A stretch of 42,106 nt of DNA from a bacterium (GTDB lineage Bacteria > Auribacterota > JABMQX01), in NCBI GenBank assembly GCA_030691545.1, contig JAUYEE010000348.1, positions 1 to 42,106 on the forward strand, written 5' to 3'. The notes under the pieces are model-generated. The model saw nothing but the letters and a program-made list of their open reading frames with translations, had not been told where the DNA came from and did not search any database. This document shows, piece after piece, positions 26,986 to 35,550 of this stretch (within the stretch, counting starts at the first letter, position 1; each line of letters begins with the position of its first letter). The translations under genes were made by a program, and so were the position numbers.

Positions 26986-27279
26986 ATGAACCCAAGAGTC
27001 ATAGCCGTGATGCCAATAAGTCGCTACCGGTTGCGGATCACTTTCGCCAACGGCGAGATAGGGACCTATGATTGCAGTCCGTTACTTGAGTTCGGCGTCT
27101 TTCGCGAACTCCGTGACGAGTCCTACTTTCGACAGGCGCGAGTCGAAGGTGGGACTGTAGTCTGGCCTCACGAACAAGACATCTGCCCCGACACGCTATA
27201 CCTGGATTCAGCAAAGACACAGAAGAGAACACCGAGCAAGCGGTCGAAGCGGACAGCATCCCACGCTTGCCGGCGCTGA
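26986..27279 (+). CDS. DUF2442 family protein
   Basis: This 97-aa protein starts at the ATG at 26986 after GAGGTAGGACAG, 5 bases beyond the DUF4160 stop. It carries the family pattern: PRVIAVMPISRYRLRITFANGEIGTYDCSPLL, FRELRDESYFRQARVEGGTVVWPHEQDICPDTLYL. The last 20 residues are basic (KTQKRTPSKRSKRTASHACRR), which could bind nucleic acid. DUF2442 is recurrently the partner of DUF4160 or similar small genes, and the layout is that of a type II toxin-antitoxin operon; which partner would be the antitoxin is not known from sequence. Confidence 0.85.
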   Translation: MNPRVIAVMPISRYRLRITFANGEIGTYDCSPLLEFGVFRELRDESYFRQARVEGGTVVWPHEQDICPDTLYLDSAKTQKRTPSKRSKRTASHACRR

Positions 27280-27534
27280 TCTGGTGTTGTCAACGGCGGG
27301 CCCGGAGGTGTTCGCAGCGTGGTGAATAGACTTTGAGCCAACTCAAGGAACTTGTGTCATGCCGGTCGGGGTCAGATGCCGTAATAAATAGCTGGATCAG
27401 GCTCAAGTGGCTTAGGTTGCGGGCATTGTCGTGTATTTTGAGCGAGAAACGGCGGCGGCGTATGGGGCCCGGGAATCTTAATTCCGCGTCTTAGGCGGGT
27501 GAACCGGATTGCTCTTGCGGTGTGGGAAGGATAA

Positions 27535-28689
27535 ATGAAACACGTATTTGGACAACTCCCTGAGCTTATTATGGTTGAGGACAAGCCAGACGGAGAGTCC
27601 TGGGTCGCGAGATTCTTCGTCGGCCGTGACCAGGAACTGTCCTCGCTAGAAAAAGCATTCGCGGAAGGGAAGAGAGCGGTTCAAGTGTGTGGGGAACCCG
27701 GTATGGGCAAGAGTTCCCTTGTTTTCATGTTCGCAGAACGCAACGCGAATGGGTTCCCTGGCGGCGTGTTCGTTGCCCACGCACATGACCCCGAGGGTGT
27801 CGAGCATCTCGTTCAGAGGACTATCCCCTCGCCACCCCGGCAGCGGGCGCTCCTTGTGATCGATGAAGCGGACGCGCTAGACGACGAAGGCTTTCGCCAC
27901 CTTCGGGAACTGCTGCAGATGATGCCTCAGCTGCGCCTCATCGTCACGGCGCGCCGCGCCATCGCGGACCTCGGCAAAGATAGTGCCGTACTTTCTCTTG
28001 GGCCGTTGACAAATGAGGGTGTCACAGAACTGCTTGAAAAGCGTATAGCCGGTGTTCCCCGAGAGAATGCTCAACGGATTTATGAACTGCTGCAAGGTAA
28101 TCGTGCATTCACCGACATGGCTGGGGTGTCCCTGCGGCAGGGGATTGTGACATGGGATGGCCTTCTGACGAAGCTTCGGGATTTTCAATACGATGGTATT
28201 CTGGGGCCTGACGGGCGCCCGTTGGGGAGGGACTCCAAGGAACGAGCCAGAATCGTCGTGGATGTCTCCGAGACAAACGCGGAGCTTCTGAGGGTCGTGC
28301 GCAACAACCCTTCCCTCATGAGATCCCTTTCCCCCCGCAAATTCGAGGAGATAGTTGCGGAGCTCCTTGGCAAGCAGGGCTATGAGGTGACCCTTACTCC
28401 CTTCTCTAAGGACGGTGGGTTCGATATGTACGCCGCAAAGAAGGACGGGTTAGGCAAATTCCTCTACTTGGTGGAATGCAAGCAATATACTCCACCCCAG
28501 AAGGTTGGCGTCGGTGTTGCTCGCTCCCTGTATGGCGTGATCCAGGCCAAGAAGGCAACTGCGGGAGTGATCGTGACGACCTCTTTTTTCACGAAGGGTG
28601 CGAAGGATTTCCAGCGCGAGAACTTCTACCAGCTCCAGCTGCGCGACTATATTGGTATTCAGGACTGGCTCATGAAGTACGTACGGTAG
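27535..28689 (+). CDS. STAND/AAA-type NTPase fused to an Mrr-like restriction endonuclease domain
   Basis: This 384-aa protein has a GGAAGG ribosome binding site before the ATG. Residues about 28-200 are a P-loop NTPase: entry motif FFVGRDQELSSLEKAF, Walker A GEPGMGKSS (53-61), Walker B ALLVIDEAD (105-113) and a sensor-like RLIVTARR. After a linker, residues about 262-384 form an Mrr-type PD-(D/E)xK nuclease: LSPRKFEEIVAELLGKQGYEV, catalytic D297 (GGFD), E314-x-K316 (ECKQY), and the typical IQAKKATAGVIVTTSFFTKGA. The expected action is nucleotide-controlled DNA cleavage. The DUF4238 gene follows after 62 bases on the same strand. The pairing and the setting beside toxin-antitoxin-like genes point to defence against foreign DNA; this is inference. 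Confidence 0.9.
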   Translation: MKHVFGQLPELIMVEDKPDGESWVARFFVGRDQELSSLEKAFAEGKRAVQVCGEPGMGKSSLVFMFAERNANGFPGGVFVAHAHDPEGVEHLVQRTIPSPPRQRALLVIDEADALDDEGFRHLRELLQMMPQLRLIVTARRAIADLGKDSAVLSLGPLTNEGVTELLEKRIAGVPRENAQRIYELLQGNRAFTDMAGVSLRQGIVTWDGLLTKLRDFQYDGILGPDGRPLGRDSKERARIVVDVSETNAELLRVVRNNPSLMRSLSPRKFEEIVAELLGKQGYEVTLTPFSKDGGFDMYAAKKDGLGKFLYLVECKQYTPPQKVGVGVARSLYGVIQAKKATAGVIVTTSFFTKGAKDFQRENFYQLQLRDYIGIQDWLMKYVR

Positions 28690-28751
28690 TTCAGCGTGGT
28701 AAGCGCGTCCAGCAGAGCGCAAAAGGCGCGCCGGCTGAAGGGGAACGTCAG

Positions 28752-29951
28752 GTGCCGGAGGGTACCACATCGTTGACGCAGAAGCTCAACCATCACTTTG
28801 TGCCCCAGTATCATCTCCGCCTGTTCGCAGGTGGGAAGCGATACATCCATCTCGCATCACGAGACGGATCGAGGTTTGTGAGTTTTGCCAGCGTAAGGGG
28901 CCAGTGCGCACGACGTAAGTTCTACGGCAACCAACGGGTGGAGGATTGGCTTGGTAGACTCGAGAGTCGCCACGCCGCCGTGTACCGAGCGGTAGTAGAC
29001 ATCGCGTGGGGGGTACGAACGTCAGCTCTGTCCGAGGAAGAGCATCGCAGTCTTCGAGAGGCAATCTTGATACAGCGCAGTCGGACCCCTCGCAAAGCAC
29101 GCGTCGTGGCATCTTCAATCGATCAGATGACGCTGTATGCCTATTGCGAGTACCTCAAAGCACTGCCGGCCACCCGAGAGCGGCAAGCAACGATAACCGC
29201 GATCGAGCGTGGTGACGTAAGCGTGAAAGACACTCAGTTCATCAGCCTGATGCTCTCAATCCAGACAGCCTCTCGTGCTGCCGCAGCTATTGCTGATCTT
29301 TCGCTACTCGTACTGCGCGACCACACCACGATCCCATTTGTCATGGGTGATACACCCTGTGTCTTCAGCAACCACTATATGCGAGCCATACGAGACTCGG
29401 GCGTTCTGGGTTTTGTCACACCCGGATTGATGGCCGTTTTACCGATCAATTCTCGAACGCAGGTCCTGCTTTATGATGGGGCGGTATATACGCCGGATTA
29501 CTCCACGGCTGGATGCATCGACATTTTCCGCGTTGCAGACGTTTCCCTTTTGAATGCCCTGCAAATTCTCTCAGCTGAGGAAAATGTTTACTTCTCCGAC
29601 TTGGGTGCTCAGACCTACCTTCGCGAGATGTTCTCGGCACATCGCCGAAGTCTTCAGGATCAGGGAGGAGGCTTCGCCGTCCACAAACCAGGCGGAGTCT
29701 TGATAGATGGTGTTCCGAGCAGGGGTGAGGTCCTGCACGTGTTCGAGCCACAATTGCCGATCACGCTCGACCTGTCTTTCATATCGACTGCTTCGCTGCC
29801 GCCAAGCGGAACTGCGAATCGCGCGCGAAATCCAGAGCTAGCACGGTGGGTCGAACAAGCGCTTGCTACGGCAAGCGGGCACTCCCCGATAGAAATGGAC
29901 GATTTTGCAAAGTGGATGGAGTCTCGAATGAATGTCTCAGACGGCAGCTAG
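28752..29951 (+). CDS. DUF4238 family protein, partner of the NTPase-Mrr gene
   Basis: The protein has 399 aa from GTG 28752 (AAGGGG upstream); a TTG at 28773 behind GGAGGG would give 392 aa and is about as likely. The family signature comes at once: LNHHFVPQYHLRLFAGGKRYIHLASRDG, then SVRGQCARRKFYG. Later hallmarks are DHTTIPFVMGDTPCVFSN (usual form PFITSDNPV) and FVTPGLMAVLPINSRTQVLLYDG. DUF4238 proteins are soluble and of unknown biochemical function; many lie among accessory or defence genes. Here it follows an NTPase-nuclease fusion without an intervening terminator. There are no membrane segments or signal peptide. The frame is also open upstream through the end of the NTPase gene, but those residues are not family-like. 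Confidence 0.85.
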   Translation: MPEGTTSLTQKLNHHFVPQYHLRLFAGGKRYIHLASRDGSRFVSFASVRGQCARRKFYGNQRVEDWLGRLESRHAAVYRAVVDIAWGVRTSALSEEEHRSLREAILIQRSRTPRKARVVASSIDQMTLYAYCEYLKALPATRERQATITAIERGDVSVKDTQFISLMLSIQTASRAAAAIADLSLLVLRDHTTIPFVMGDTPCVFSNHYMRAIRDSGVLGFVTPGLMAVLPINSRTQVLLYDGAVYTPDYSTAGCIDIFRVADVSLLNALQILSAEENVYFSDLGAQTYLREMFSAHRRSLQDQGGGFAVHKPGGVLIDGVPSRGEVLHVFEPQLPITLDLSFISTASLPPSGTANRARNPELARWVEQALATASGHSPIEMDDFAKWMESRMNVSDGS

Positions 29952-30402
29952 CCAGTCGCTGCAGCGCGCGGGATTTGCCCGGCGCGGGAATCGGTCGGCA
30001 GCCAGACTGGATACGACGCTGCGCTGTTCTCTCATCTCCCGGTACCCCTGCAGTCCGCCGCTATGCGATCTTGTTCTATGGGCGGTAATGGCTCTGAGGG
30101 GGCCCCCTCATCCAACCTGAAGCCAGCCTGGCGGTCGGATGGCAGGAGGACTGGGATGCCGAAGTCCCGCCAAGGCGGGATGGAGAGCAAGGTTGGCAGA
30201 GCGGCGCTGGGATGCGCTCCAGGGCGGTACCGGCTCCCAGGACGTCACGGAGGCCGTCGCTGGCACAACGCGTGCGGCCTCGCCGTAAGCGTGGAGATTG
30301 CTGCCGTGAGGGGGACTCCCTGGTTTCGTGAAATGAATCGCCTCCAACAAAACCCACAGCACCCAGGTGGCGGTAGGGACTCCGGTCACCTGGACCCCCG
30401 CC
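29952..30402. other. Non-coding spacer after the DUF4238 gene
   Basis: About 450 bases lie between convergent genes. They include a perfect TCCCGCC-AA-GGCGGGA palindrome (30165-30180) and otherwise GC-rich sequence with short overlapping open frames but no credible gene. No T-run terminator was found. Confidence 0.6.
30165..30180. repeat. TCCCGCC/GGCGGGA palindrome
   Basis: Perfect 7-bp stem with a 2-base loop. The same stem with a 4-base loop occurs at 33001-33018, so this is a repeat family in this genome. Confidence 0.65.
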
Positions 30403-32667
30403 CTACTCCTGCGGTTTTGAGATGGCGGCGCGGTAGTAGGAGTCGTCGTGCTTCTGCTTCCAGCCATCGGTCGGCGCTTCGAGGGTTGGGCGGTGTTTCC
30501 CCCACATCTCGTTGACGAATGCGTCCCAGGCCTGGCCCTGGCGCGCCCACTCTTTGTCGTGGTCTCTGCCAGTCGCTTCCTTGATGGTCTTCACAAAGGC
30601 GGCGTCGTCTTCGTACATCCAGCGGTCCACGTAGTCTAGGAAAGCGTCGTGGTTCCAGGACTTCTCGGCGTGGATGAGCCGCAGGGCCAGAGCCTGGGCG
30701 CCCCATCCGACGCTGGTGGTAGAGCGGCGATAGGCCTCGCTGGTGTTCTGTCCATCCTTCCACTGGGAAGGGTGCATGTGCTCGTAAGGGCCCCAACTGT
30801 TGCCGCGCGACCGGCCCGCGCCAGCCGCCGCGTCAATCCCCGAATGTCCGGTGAACACGACTTTGGCGCCGGTCCAGCAATCGCCGTACGCGGTCTGCTC
30901 ATCCTCGCCAAAGCTCACTTTGGGGAAGGACTGGTTGATGTTGGCCAGTTGGTCGTCGCCCAGAAGGAGGCCGGCGAAGACGATGGGGAGTTTGCGTCCG
31001 CTGCCGTGTCCGCCCCAGCCGGTCCAGCCGGGGTGACCCGCGCGGACGATGCCACCCAGGTCAATGCCGACCTGAACATAGTTCACGAGAAGCGGTTCCT
31101 TCTGTTCGGGCTTCAGATCGGTGCTGAGCAGAAGGGCGGCGATGCCAGCGACACGTCCGTACTCCAAGGCGTATTGCGGCATGTTCTCGACGGGCTCCTC
31201 GAAGCCGAAGAAGCCAGTTCCCACCCAGGGCCGCTGCGTAAAGCGGATGAACCGTTCGATGTTAGGGATGCTCTTCGTGGCGGCGGCCGTGGGGAGCAGT
31301 TCGCGCTTCAGGTTGCGGGCCAGATAAACCCGCTGCTCACGGTCGCAGAACGCCGGCCGGAAAGCGTCCCGCGGCTGCGGCGCGCTCACGCAAGTCAGAA
31401 CCGCCGCGGTGCGGATTGGGCTGCTGTCGTCCACGCCTCGCTCGATTTTGTTTCGGAGCTGCGCGTGCAGCACCAGGCCCTTGGGCATGCTGATGGTGGA
31501 GACGAGCGAATCGCCGGGCTTCATCGTCACGGGCAGCTTCTGGATCAGCGAAGGATCGAACCAGTTCCGGATGCCGCTGTCGTAAGCGACTTTCATCTGG
31601 GCTGGCGGATTGAGCATGAAGCCGTTGCGGACGCGCTGGCCTTCCGGTCGCTCCTTGTCCATGTGGTCCAACTGGCGTCTTGGAATCTCGCTGCCGTAGA
31701 GAGGCCGGGGGGCAATCGTCGTGATAGTCGCAGGGCCGACGACGTACCAGTCGCCGTTGATGAACTGCCCGACAGGAGCCGGTCGCTCAAACGTCCAGGT
31801 GATGCCGTATTGCGAGACGCTCTCCCGCAGGGGCAGGTCTTCGAGCTTGGGGGTAGAGGGCGCATTGTCTTTGGAATAAATGACCACTGGCCGGCGGATG
31901 GTCTGGTCCGCCGCGAGGGCCTTGTCGTCGTACGGGTCGGCCTCGCCGGGGCTGGGGACGATTTTCACGGGGCCGCCCAACGTAACGGTGAGGTCGTCCA
32001 CCCAGACTGTCTGTTCGTCGCCCTGGCCGGCATCGCCCCAGATGGCGATGGCGTTGAAGCCCTGCAAACCGGTCTTGTCGGAGTCCACCGCGCTGAGTTC
32101 TTGGTCATTGTGAAGGACCTGCAGGCCATCCTCCGCATCGAAGTCGAACGTCCACTTGTGCCAGCCGGGCGGGGCGCGTCTCACGCCGAGCCAGAACAAC
32201 TGGTTGAACCAGTCTTTGCCGTCACAGGCCGTGGCGGTGTAACCTTCGGCGCCGCCCAGATAGTTAGCGTAGAGGACACCGGCGGCCAGCAGTTTCCCGT
32301 CGCTCTGGACCAGTCCCCAACGCGGACCGACGCGGTGCGCCTTGGGGTTCTTGGGCGTGGAGCCGTCGTCGTACACCCAGAGCTCGACCTTGCCCGATTC
32401 GTCCCGGTCGCGGAGCTTCAGCAGAGCCTTGCCGCCGGGGCCGACCCTGAGCGAGCCACCGCTGCCGTCACGGCCTTTCGTCATGTCAATGGCCACGTCG
32501 CCCGTGATCGTCCATACGGCCAGGGCTTGTTGGCTGTCAAAGGCGAACTGCCGCGCTTCTCGGCTTGGACTGGAGATGGCAGCGGAGCTGGTCTGGCCTC
32601 GGATAGAGGTCGGCAGTGCCGCTACAAATGCGAATGACAGACTGAGCATCCATATCCTTTTCAACAT
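30403..32667 (-). CDS. Secreted hydrolase-like protein: beta-sandwich N-terminus plus helical toroid-like C-terminus
   Basis: This 754-aa protein has its ATG at 32667, 7 bases after AAGGA; an earlier in-frame start (32733) would precede the signal peptide. The signal peptide is KRIWMLSLSFAFVAALPTSIRG. Residues about 40-250 look like a concanavalin/LamG-type beta-sandwich (WTITGDVAIDMTKG, GKVELWVYDDGS, WVDDLTVTLGG). The middle is beta-rich. The C-terminal half is helical with His/Trp/Gly-rich loops (GHPGWTGWGGHGSGRKLPIVFAGLLLGDD, FTGHSGIDAAAGAG, TTSVGWGAQALALRLI), resembling alpha/alpha toroids of polysaccharide-degrading enzymes. I cannot assign a family. It is presumably periplasmic or extracellular. 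It lies 585 repeat-bearing bases from the next minus-strand gene cluster, so it is probably a separate transcript. Confidence 0.75.
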   Translation of the reverse strand: MLKRIWMLSLSFAFVAALPTSIRGQTSSAAISSPSREARQFAFDSQQALAVWTITGDVAIDMTKGRDGSGGSLRVGPGGKALLKLRDRDESGKVELWVYDDGSTPKNPKAHRVGPRWGLVQSDGKLLAAGVLYANYLGGAEGYTATACDGKDWFNQLFWLGVRRAPPGWHKWTFDFDAEDGLQVLHNDQELSAVDSDKTGLQGFNAIAIWGDAGQGDEQTVWVDDLTVTLGGPVKIVPSPGEADPYDDKALAADQTIRRPVVIYSKDNAPSTPKLEDLPLRESVSQYGITWTFERPAPVGQFINGDWYVVGPATITTIAPRPLYGSEIPRRQLDHMDKERPEGQRVRNGFMLNPPAQMKVAYDSGIRNWFDPSLIQKLPVTMKPGDSLVSTISMPKGLVLHAQLRNKIERGVDDSSPIRTAAVLTCVSAPQPRDAFRPAFCDREQRVYLARNLKRELLPTAAATKSIPNIERFIRFTQRPWVGTGFFGFEEPVENMPQYALEYGRVAGIAALLLSTDLKPEQKEPLLVNYVQVGIDLGGIVRAGHPGWTGWGGHGSGRKLPIVFAGLLLGDDQLANINQSFPKVSFGEDEQTAYGDCWTGAKVVFTGHSGIDAAAGAGRSRGNSWGPYEHMHPSQWKDGQNTSEAYRRSTTSVGWGAQALALRLIHAEKSWNHDAFLDYVDRWMYEDDAAFVKTIKEATGRDHDKEWARQGQAWDAFVNEMWGKHRPTLEAPTDGWKQKHDDSYYRAAISKPQE

Positions 32668-33252
32668 CGCTTTATCCTTTCGCGCCCTTGCCAATGTCGC
32701 CCGCTCTCCCGCGTCCGCACTACAGCGAAGCAAGGGGCCGGTCCTGACGACCCCTCACGGCCATTCGCCCTGGGACTATCTCTCACCCTCGCAAGGCATT
32801 ATCCACGAAAGAACAGAGTCCGTCAACCGGGTGTGGCTACGTATGAGGGGTATGGATGAATCCCCTCATCGAGAAGCCAGGCTGAAGCCTGCTCAGGCAG
32901 AAACCAGCGGCGTGACAATGCCACGGACTAAAGCCCGTGGCTAACGAGAGAGGGGCGCCGGCTAAAGCCCGGCGGGGAGACAGTGGCATCCCGCCTGTGG
33001 TCCCGCCAATGGGCGGGATGATTCATCATGGGCAAGATGCCCATGCCACCTCAGGGGATCATGGAGAAGGCGAGAGATGAGGCTGCGCGTGCCGCGACGA
33101 ACCACTCAAACGTAGCCACACCCCGTCAACCTCGATGTCCGCTTGGCTGCGCTGGGGAACAAGCGGGTTATGGGCGAGACAGGCAATCCGTTGAAGAGGG
33201 TGAGCGGGCATTAGAAACACCAATGAAGGATGTGATTTTCGAGGCACCCTCC
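32668..33252. other. Repeat-bearing spacer between the hydrolase-like gene and the lipoprotein gene
   Basis: About 585 bases have no credible gene. At least four different perfect palindromes cluster at 32920-33045. The remainder (33050-33252) is GC-rich with short open frames only. Confidence 0.65.
32920..33045. repeat. Cluster of four different perfect palindromes
   Basis: GCCACGG/CCGTGGC (32920-32941) and GCCGG/CCGGC (32957-32973) share the loop text CTAAAGC. TCCCGCC/GGCGGGA (33001-33018) repeats the stem at 30165-30180, and CATGGGC/GCCCATG (33027-33045) follows. They look like a patchwork of several REP-type families within 126 bases. Confidence 0.75.
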
Positions 33253-34098
33253 TTACTGGTTTCCGAACAGTCCGCCGCTCGGAAAGGATATGAGTCCTGA
33301 GTCTCTGATCAACTGCGTTGGGATGCTGTACGTCCGGGCGAGCTCACTCACCTCCCGCATTCTCTGCAGTTGAAGGGTGATGTGAACTCGTGCAGCGAGG
33401 TCAATAGGATTCGCAGCCTGATCAAAAGCTGTCAATTGCTCTTCCAGCCATTTCTTTGAGCGGTCGTCCGGCATGATGTCCATTGCCCCGACAATCGCCG
33501 CGCGGGCTTGCTCCCGTTTCTGTTCCGCTGAGAGAGGGATCGAGTATCTACTTTTCATTTCCTCCACGTCGGCGGCAAATGCATCTCTGGTCAGCGGGTC
33601 CTCGATGTTCCCGGAGAAATTTTTGAGCAGAATGTCCAACCTCCGCGATAGCTCGTCCGGTTCGCCCATGGCCCGCCACGCGGCGCCCTGGTCCCGGAGT
33701 GCTTCCTGCTCCTGGCGCTTCCCGACCTGTTCTTGACCCTGTCGAAACGCAAGAATCTCTTGCTCCAGGCTGATGAGCTGGCTCTGGATAACGGCTATCT
33801 GCCCCATGATGTCATGGTACTCTTTAACAGAGGTGGGACTCGCCTTCTTCCCTTCGCCTCCTGCGCTGTTAGGGGCCGCCTCCCCGGCCGCAAAACTGGC
33901 AGGGACTTTTGCCTCCATCTCATGCAATCTCTCTCCGATCGTCTGTAGTGTTGTGTCTATCCGGTCAAGCTGTCTCTGCTGCTTCTCCAGGCTCACGGTG
34001 ATCTCGAGGAGAGGGCTATTGGATTCTTCCTTCCGACAGCCGAGAACAATTAGCGAGACCGCAGCAATGAACGCAACCGTTGAACGCCTCACCAACAT
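33253..34098 (-). CDS. Coiled-coil lipoprotein of unknown function
   Basis: This 281-aa protein has its ATG at 34098, 7 bases after AAGGAGG. The signal peptide ends in the lipobox VLGC (SLIVLGCRKEE), so it is lipid-anchored. Residues about 30-70 (ITVSLEKQQRQLDRIDTTLQTIGERLHEMEAKV) and 95-135 (HDIMGQIAVIQSQLISLEQEILAFRQGQEQ) form coiled coils. A Ser/Gly/Ala linker separates them, and the C-terminal part is helical. No enzyme motif is seen. Its place as the last gene of the minus-strand secreted-enzyme cluster (72 bases after the TIM-barrel gene) suggests an envelope-anchoring or scaffolding part; that is inferred from position. Confidence 0.8.
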   Translation of the reverse strand: MLVRRSTVAFIAAVSLIVLGCRKEESNSPLLEITVSLEKQQRQLDRIDTTLQTIGERLHEMEAKVPASFAAGEAAPNSAGGEGKKASPTSVKEYHDIMGQIAVIQSQLISLEQEILAFRQGQEQVGKRQEQEALRDQGAAWRAMGEPDELSRRLDILLKNFSGNIEDPLTRDAFAADVEEMKSRYSIPLSAEQKREQARAAIVGAMDIMPDDRSKKWLEEQLTAFDQAANPIDLAARVHITLQLQRMREVSELARTYSIPTQLIRDSGLISFPSGGLFGNQ

Positions 34099-34170
34099 AT
34101 CATTTCCTCCTTCGATCAGCGTACAAAGCCTGAGCAGGACGGTCAAGCGCAGCAACCACCTTTCTGCCGC

Positions 34171-35382
34171 CTAAGGGTTTGGACTGACCTTCACCAGTCG
34201 CCCCTGCCCAGGTTCGAAGTGAACCTCCCAAACCAATCCTGAGGTTTCTTTTCGGAGTGCGATTGGCTGCTCCTTGCCAGTTGTGCGATCGAGCTCTTCG
34301 AGCCTTACCTCGCGCGAGAAAGCGATCACCGCATCAGCAGCCACGCGCGGACTCCGGTTCACGAACATCGTGTAGCGCTCGCCCTGCTCGGAGCGGAAGT
34401 GTCCGACCACGAACTCACCTCCTCGGACATGAACCACTAAGTCACCGTCAGGGAATGCCGTTGTCCCCCGGGGGAGCGGTGGAGTGTGGTAAACGACCGT
34501 GGAAGTTAGACGCACCAGAGTCGGTGCAAGACGCTTCAGTTCACCGTTGATCCGCTTAACGTGCTCATACTTCGCGGTGCGCGAGCCGTCCCGGGCGATA
34601 ATGGCATCCCCCCATCCCTTGTAGTGCTCGTCGTCGGGAAGCGAGCTGTAGGTGAAGTACATGATCCCACGCGCTCCGTAGGCCAGCGCAGTGTTGACTT
34701 GCCAGCGGAGATCTGCCTCCGTGGGGTTGCGATAGCTGAAATGCGGAACGCTCAACAGAATGAAGTTGAAAGGGATTTTGTTCTTGAGCGCCTGGCGCCG
34801 GATGATCTCCATGTTCTCAAAGTAGTCCGGACGCATACCGTCCCCGACCAGGGCGTAATGATCGTAGCTGAGCAACCTGGGTTCGACGGTTTGAATGAAG
34901 CTTGCGACGTGCTCCTCATATGTAGGGTTGCCGAGTTGCTCCTGAGAAGCATACGTGGGAAAGAGGTTAATAAAGGGAGTGTGCTTCGGGTCCTTTTTCA
35001 AGAGATGGCGGTTGATGGCCCCCAGGTTCTCGAACTGCGCCGCGTTGGGTTCATCCGTGACGAAGTAGCCCCAGAGTGCCGGGTGATCCGCGTAATCGGC
35101 GACCACGGCGTCCAGGTCTTTCTCGAACCCCTCCTCGTGGAAGTTCCTTGCTGTGATGCGCCGATCCTGGAGAAGGACTTTCAGGCCGTTCTTTTCCGCC
35201 AGGTCCAGAGCTCTTTTTCCACCTCCGGACATAGCGACGTTGAAGTTCGCCTCCGCAATTTCGGCGAACCCTTTCTCGTTGGGAGGCGGTCCTTGCCAAT
35301 AGCTTATTAGAAACTCCTCGGTATCCGCTGACCCCGCGGTCAGAAGTAGCAGGAGTGCCGGGACAGAAAACAGAATCTTCAT
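34171..35382 (-). CDS. Secreted TIM-barrel glycosidase-like protein
   Basis: This 403-aa protein has GGAG 8 bases before its ATG. It has a signal peptide (MKILFSVPALLLLLTAGSA). The core reads like a beta/alpha barrel: FNVAMSGGGKRALDLAEKNGLKVLLQ, HPALWGYFVTDEPNAAQF (candidate acid/base Glu in TDEP), INLFPTYASQEQLG, SYDHYAL, NFILLSVPHFSYRNPTEADLRWQVNTALAYGARGIMYFTYSS. A C-terminal beta-sandwich follows (about 320-403), with HVRGGEFVVGHFRSEQGERYTMFVNRSP. The order fits GH42/GH5-clan-like enzymes acting on extracellular sugars, but the exact family cannot be named. It is part of the minus-strand secreted cluster. Confidence 0.8.
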   Translation of the reverse strand: MKILFSVPALLLLLTAGSADTEEFLISYWQGPPPNEKGFAEIAEANFNVAMSGGGKRALDLAEKNGLKVLLQDRRITARNFHEEGFEKDLDAVVADYADHPALWGYFVTDEPNAAQFENLGAINRHLLKKDPKHTPFINLFPTYASQEQLGNPTYEEHVASFIQTVEPRLLSYDHYALVGDGMRPDYFENMEIIRRQALKNKIPFNFILLSVPHFSYRNPTEADLRWQVNTALAYGARGIMYFTYSSLPDDEHYKGWGDAIIARDGSRTAKYEHVKRINGELKRLAPTLVRLTSTVVYHTPPLPRGTTAFPDGDLVVHVRGGEFVVGHFRSEQGERYTMFVNRSPRVAADAVIAFSREVRLEELDRTTGKEQPIALRKETSGLVWEVHFEPGQGRLVKVSPNP

Positions 35383-35550
35383 CGGTATGTCTCCTTCAAC
35401 AAAAGAGCATCGGTTAATCGAGAGACGCTCCTCTCATAGGGTTGTTGAACCACGACTGAAGGGGGTGCTGCTCTCTTTCTTCTGCGTCTTCCTCTCCTTG
35501 TTGCCTGTGTCTTGTACAAACCATAAGCATCATGTCGCCACGATGTCCGG

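Noticed and set aside
30649..32637. Plus-strand open frame of about 660 codons opposite the hydrolase-like gene
   Set aside because: Antisense artefact of GC-rich coding sequence; the minus-strand gene has a signal peptide and ribosome binding site.
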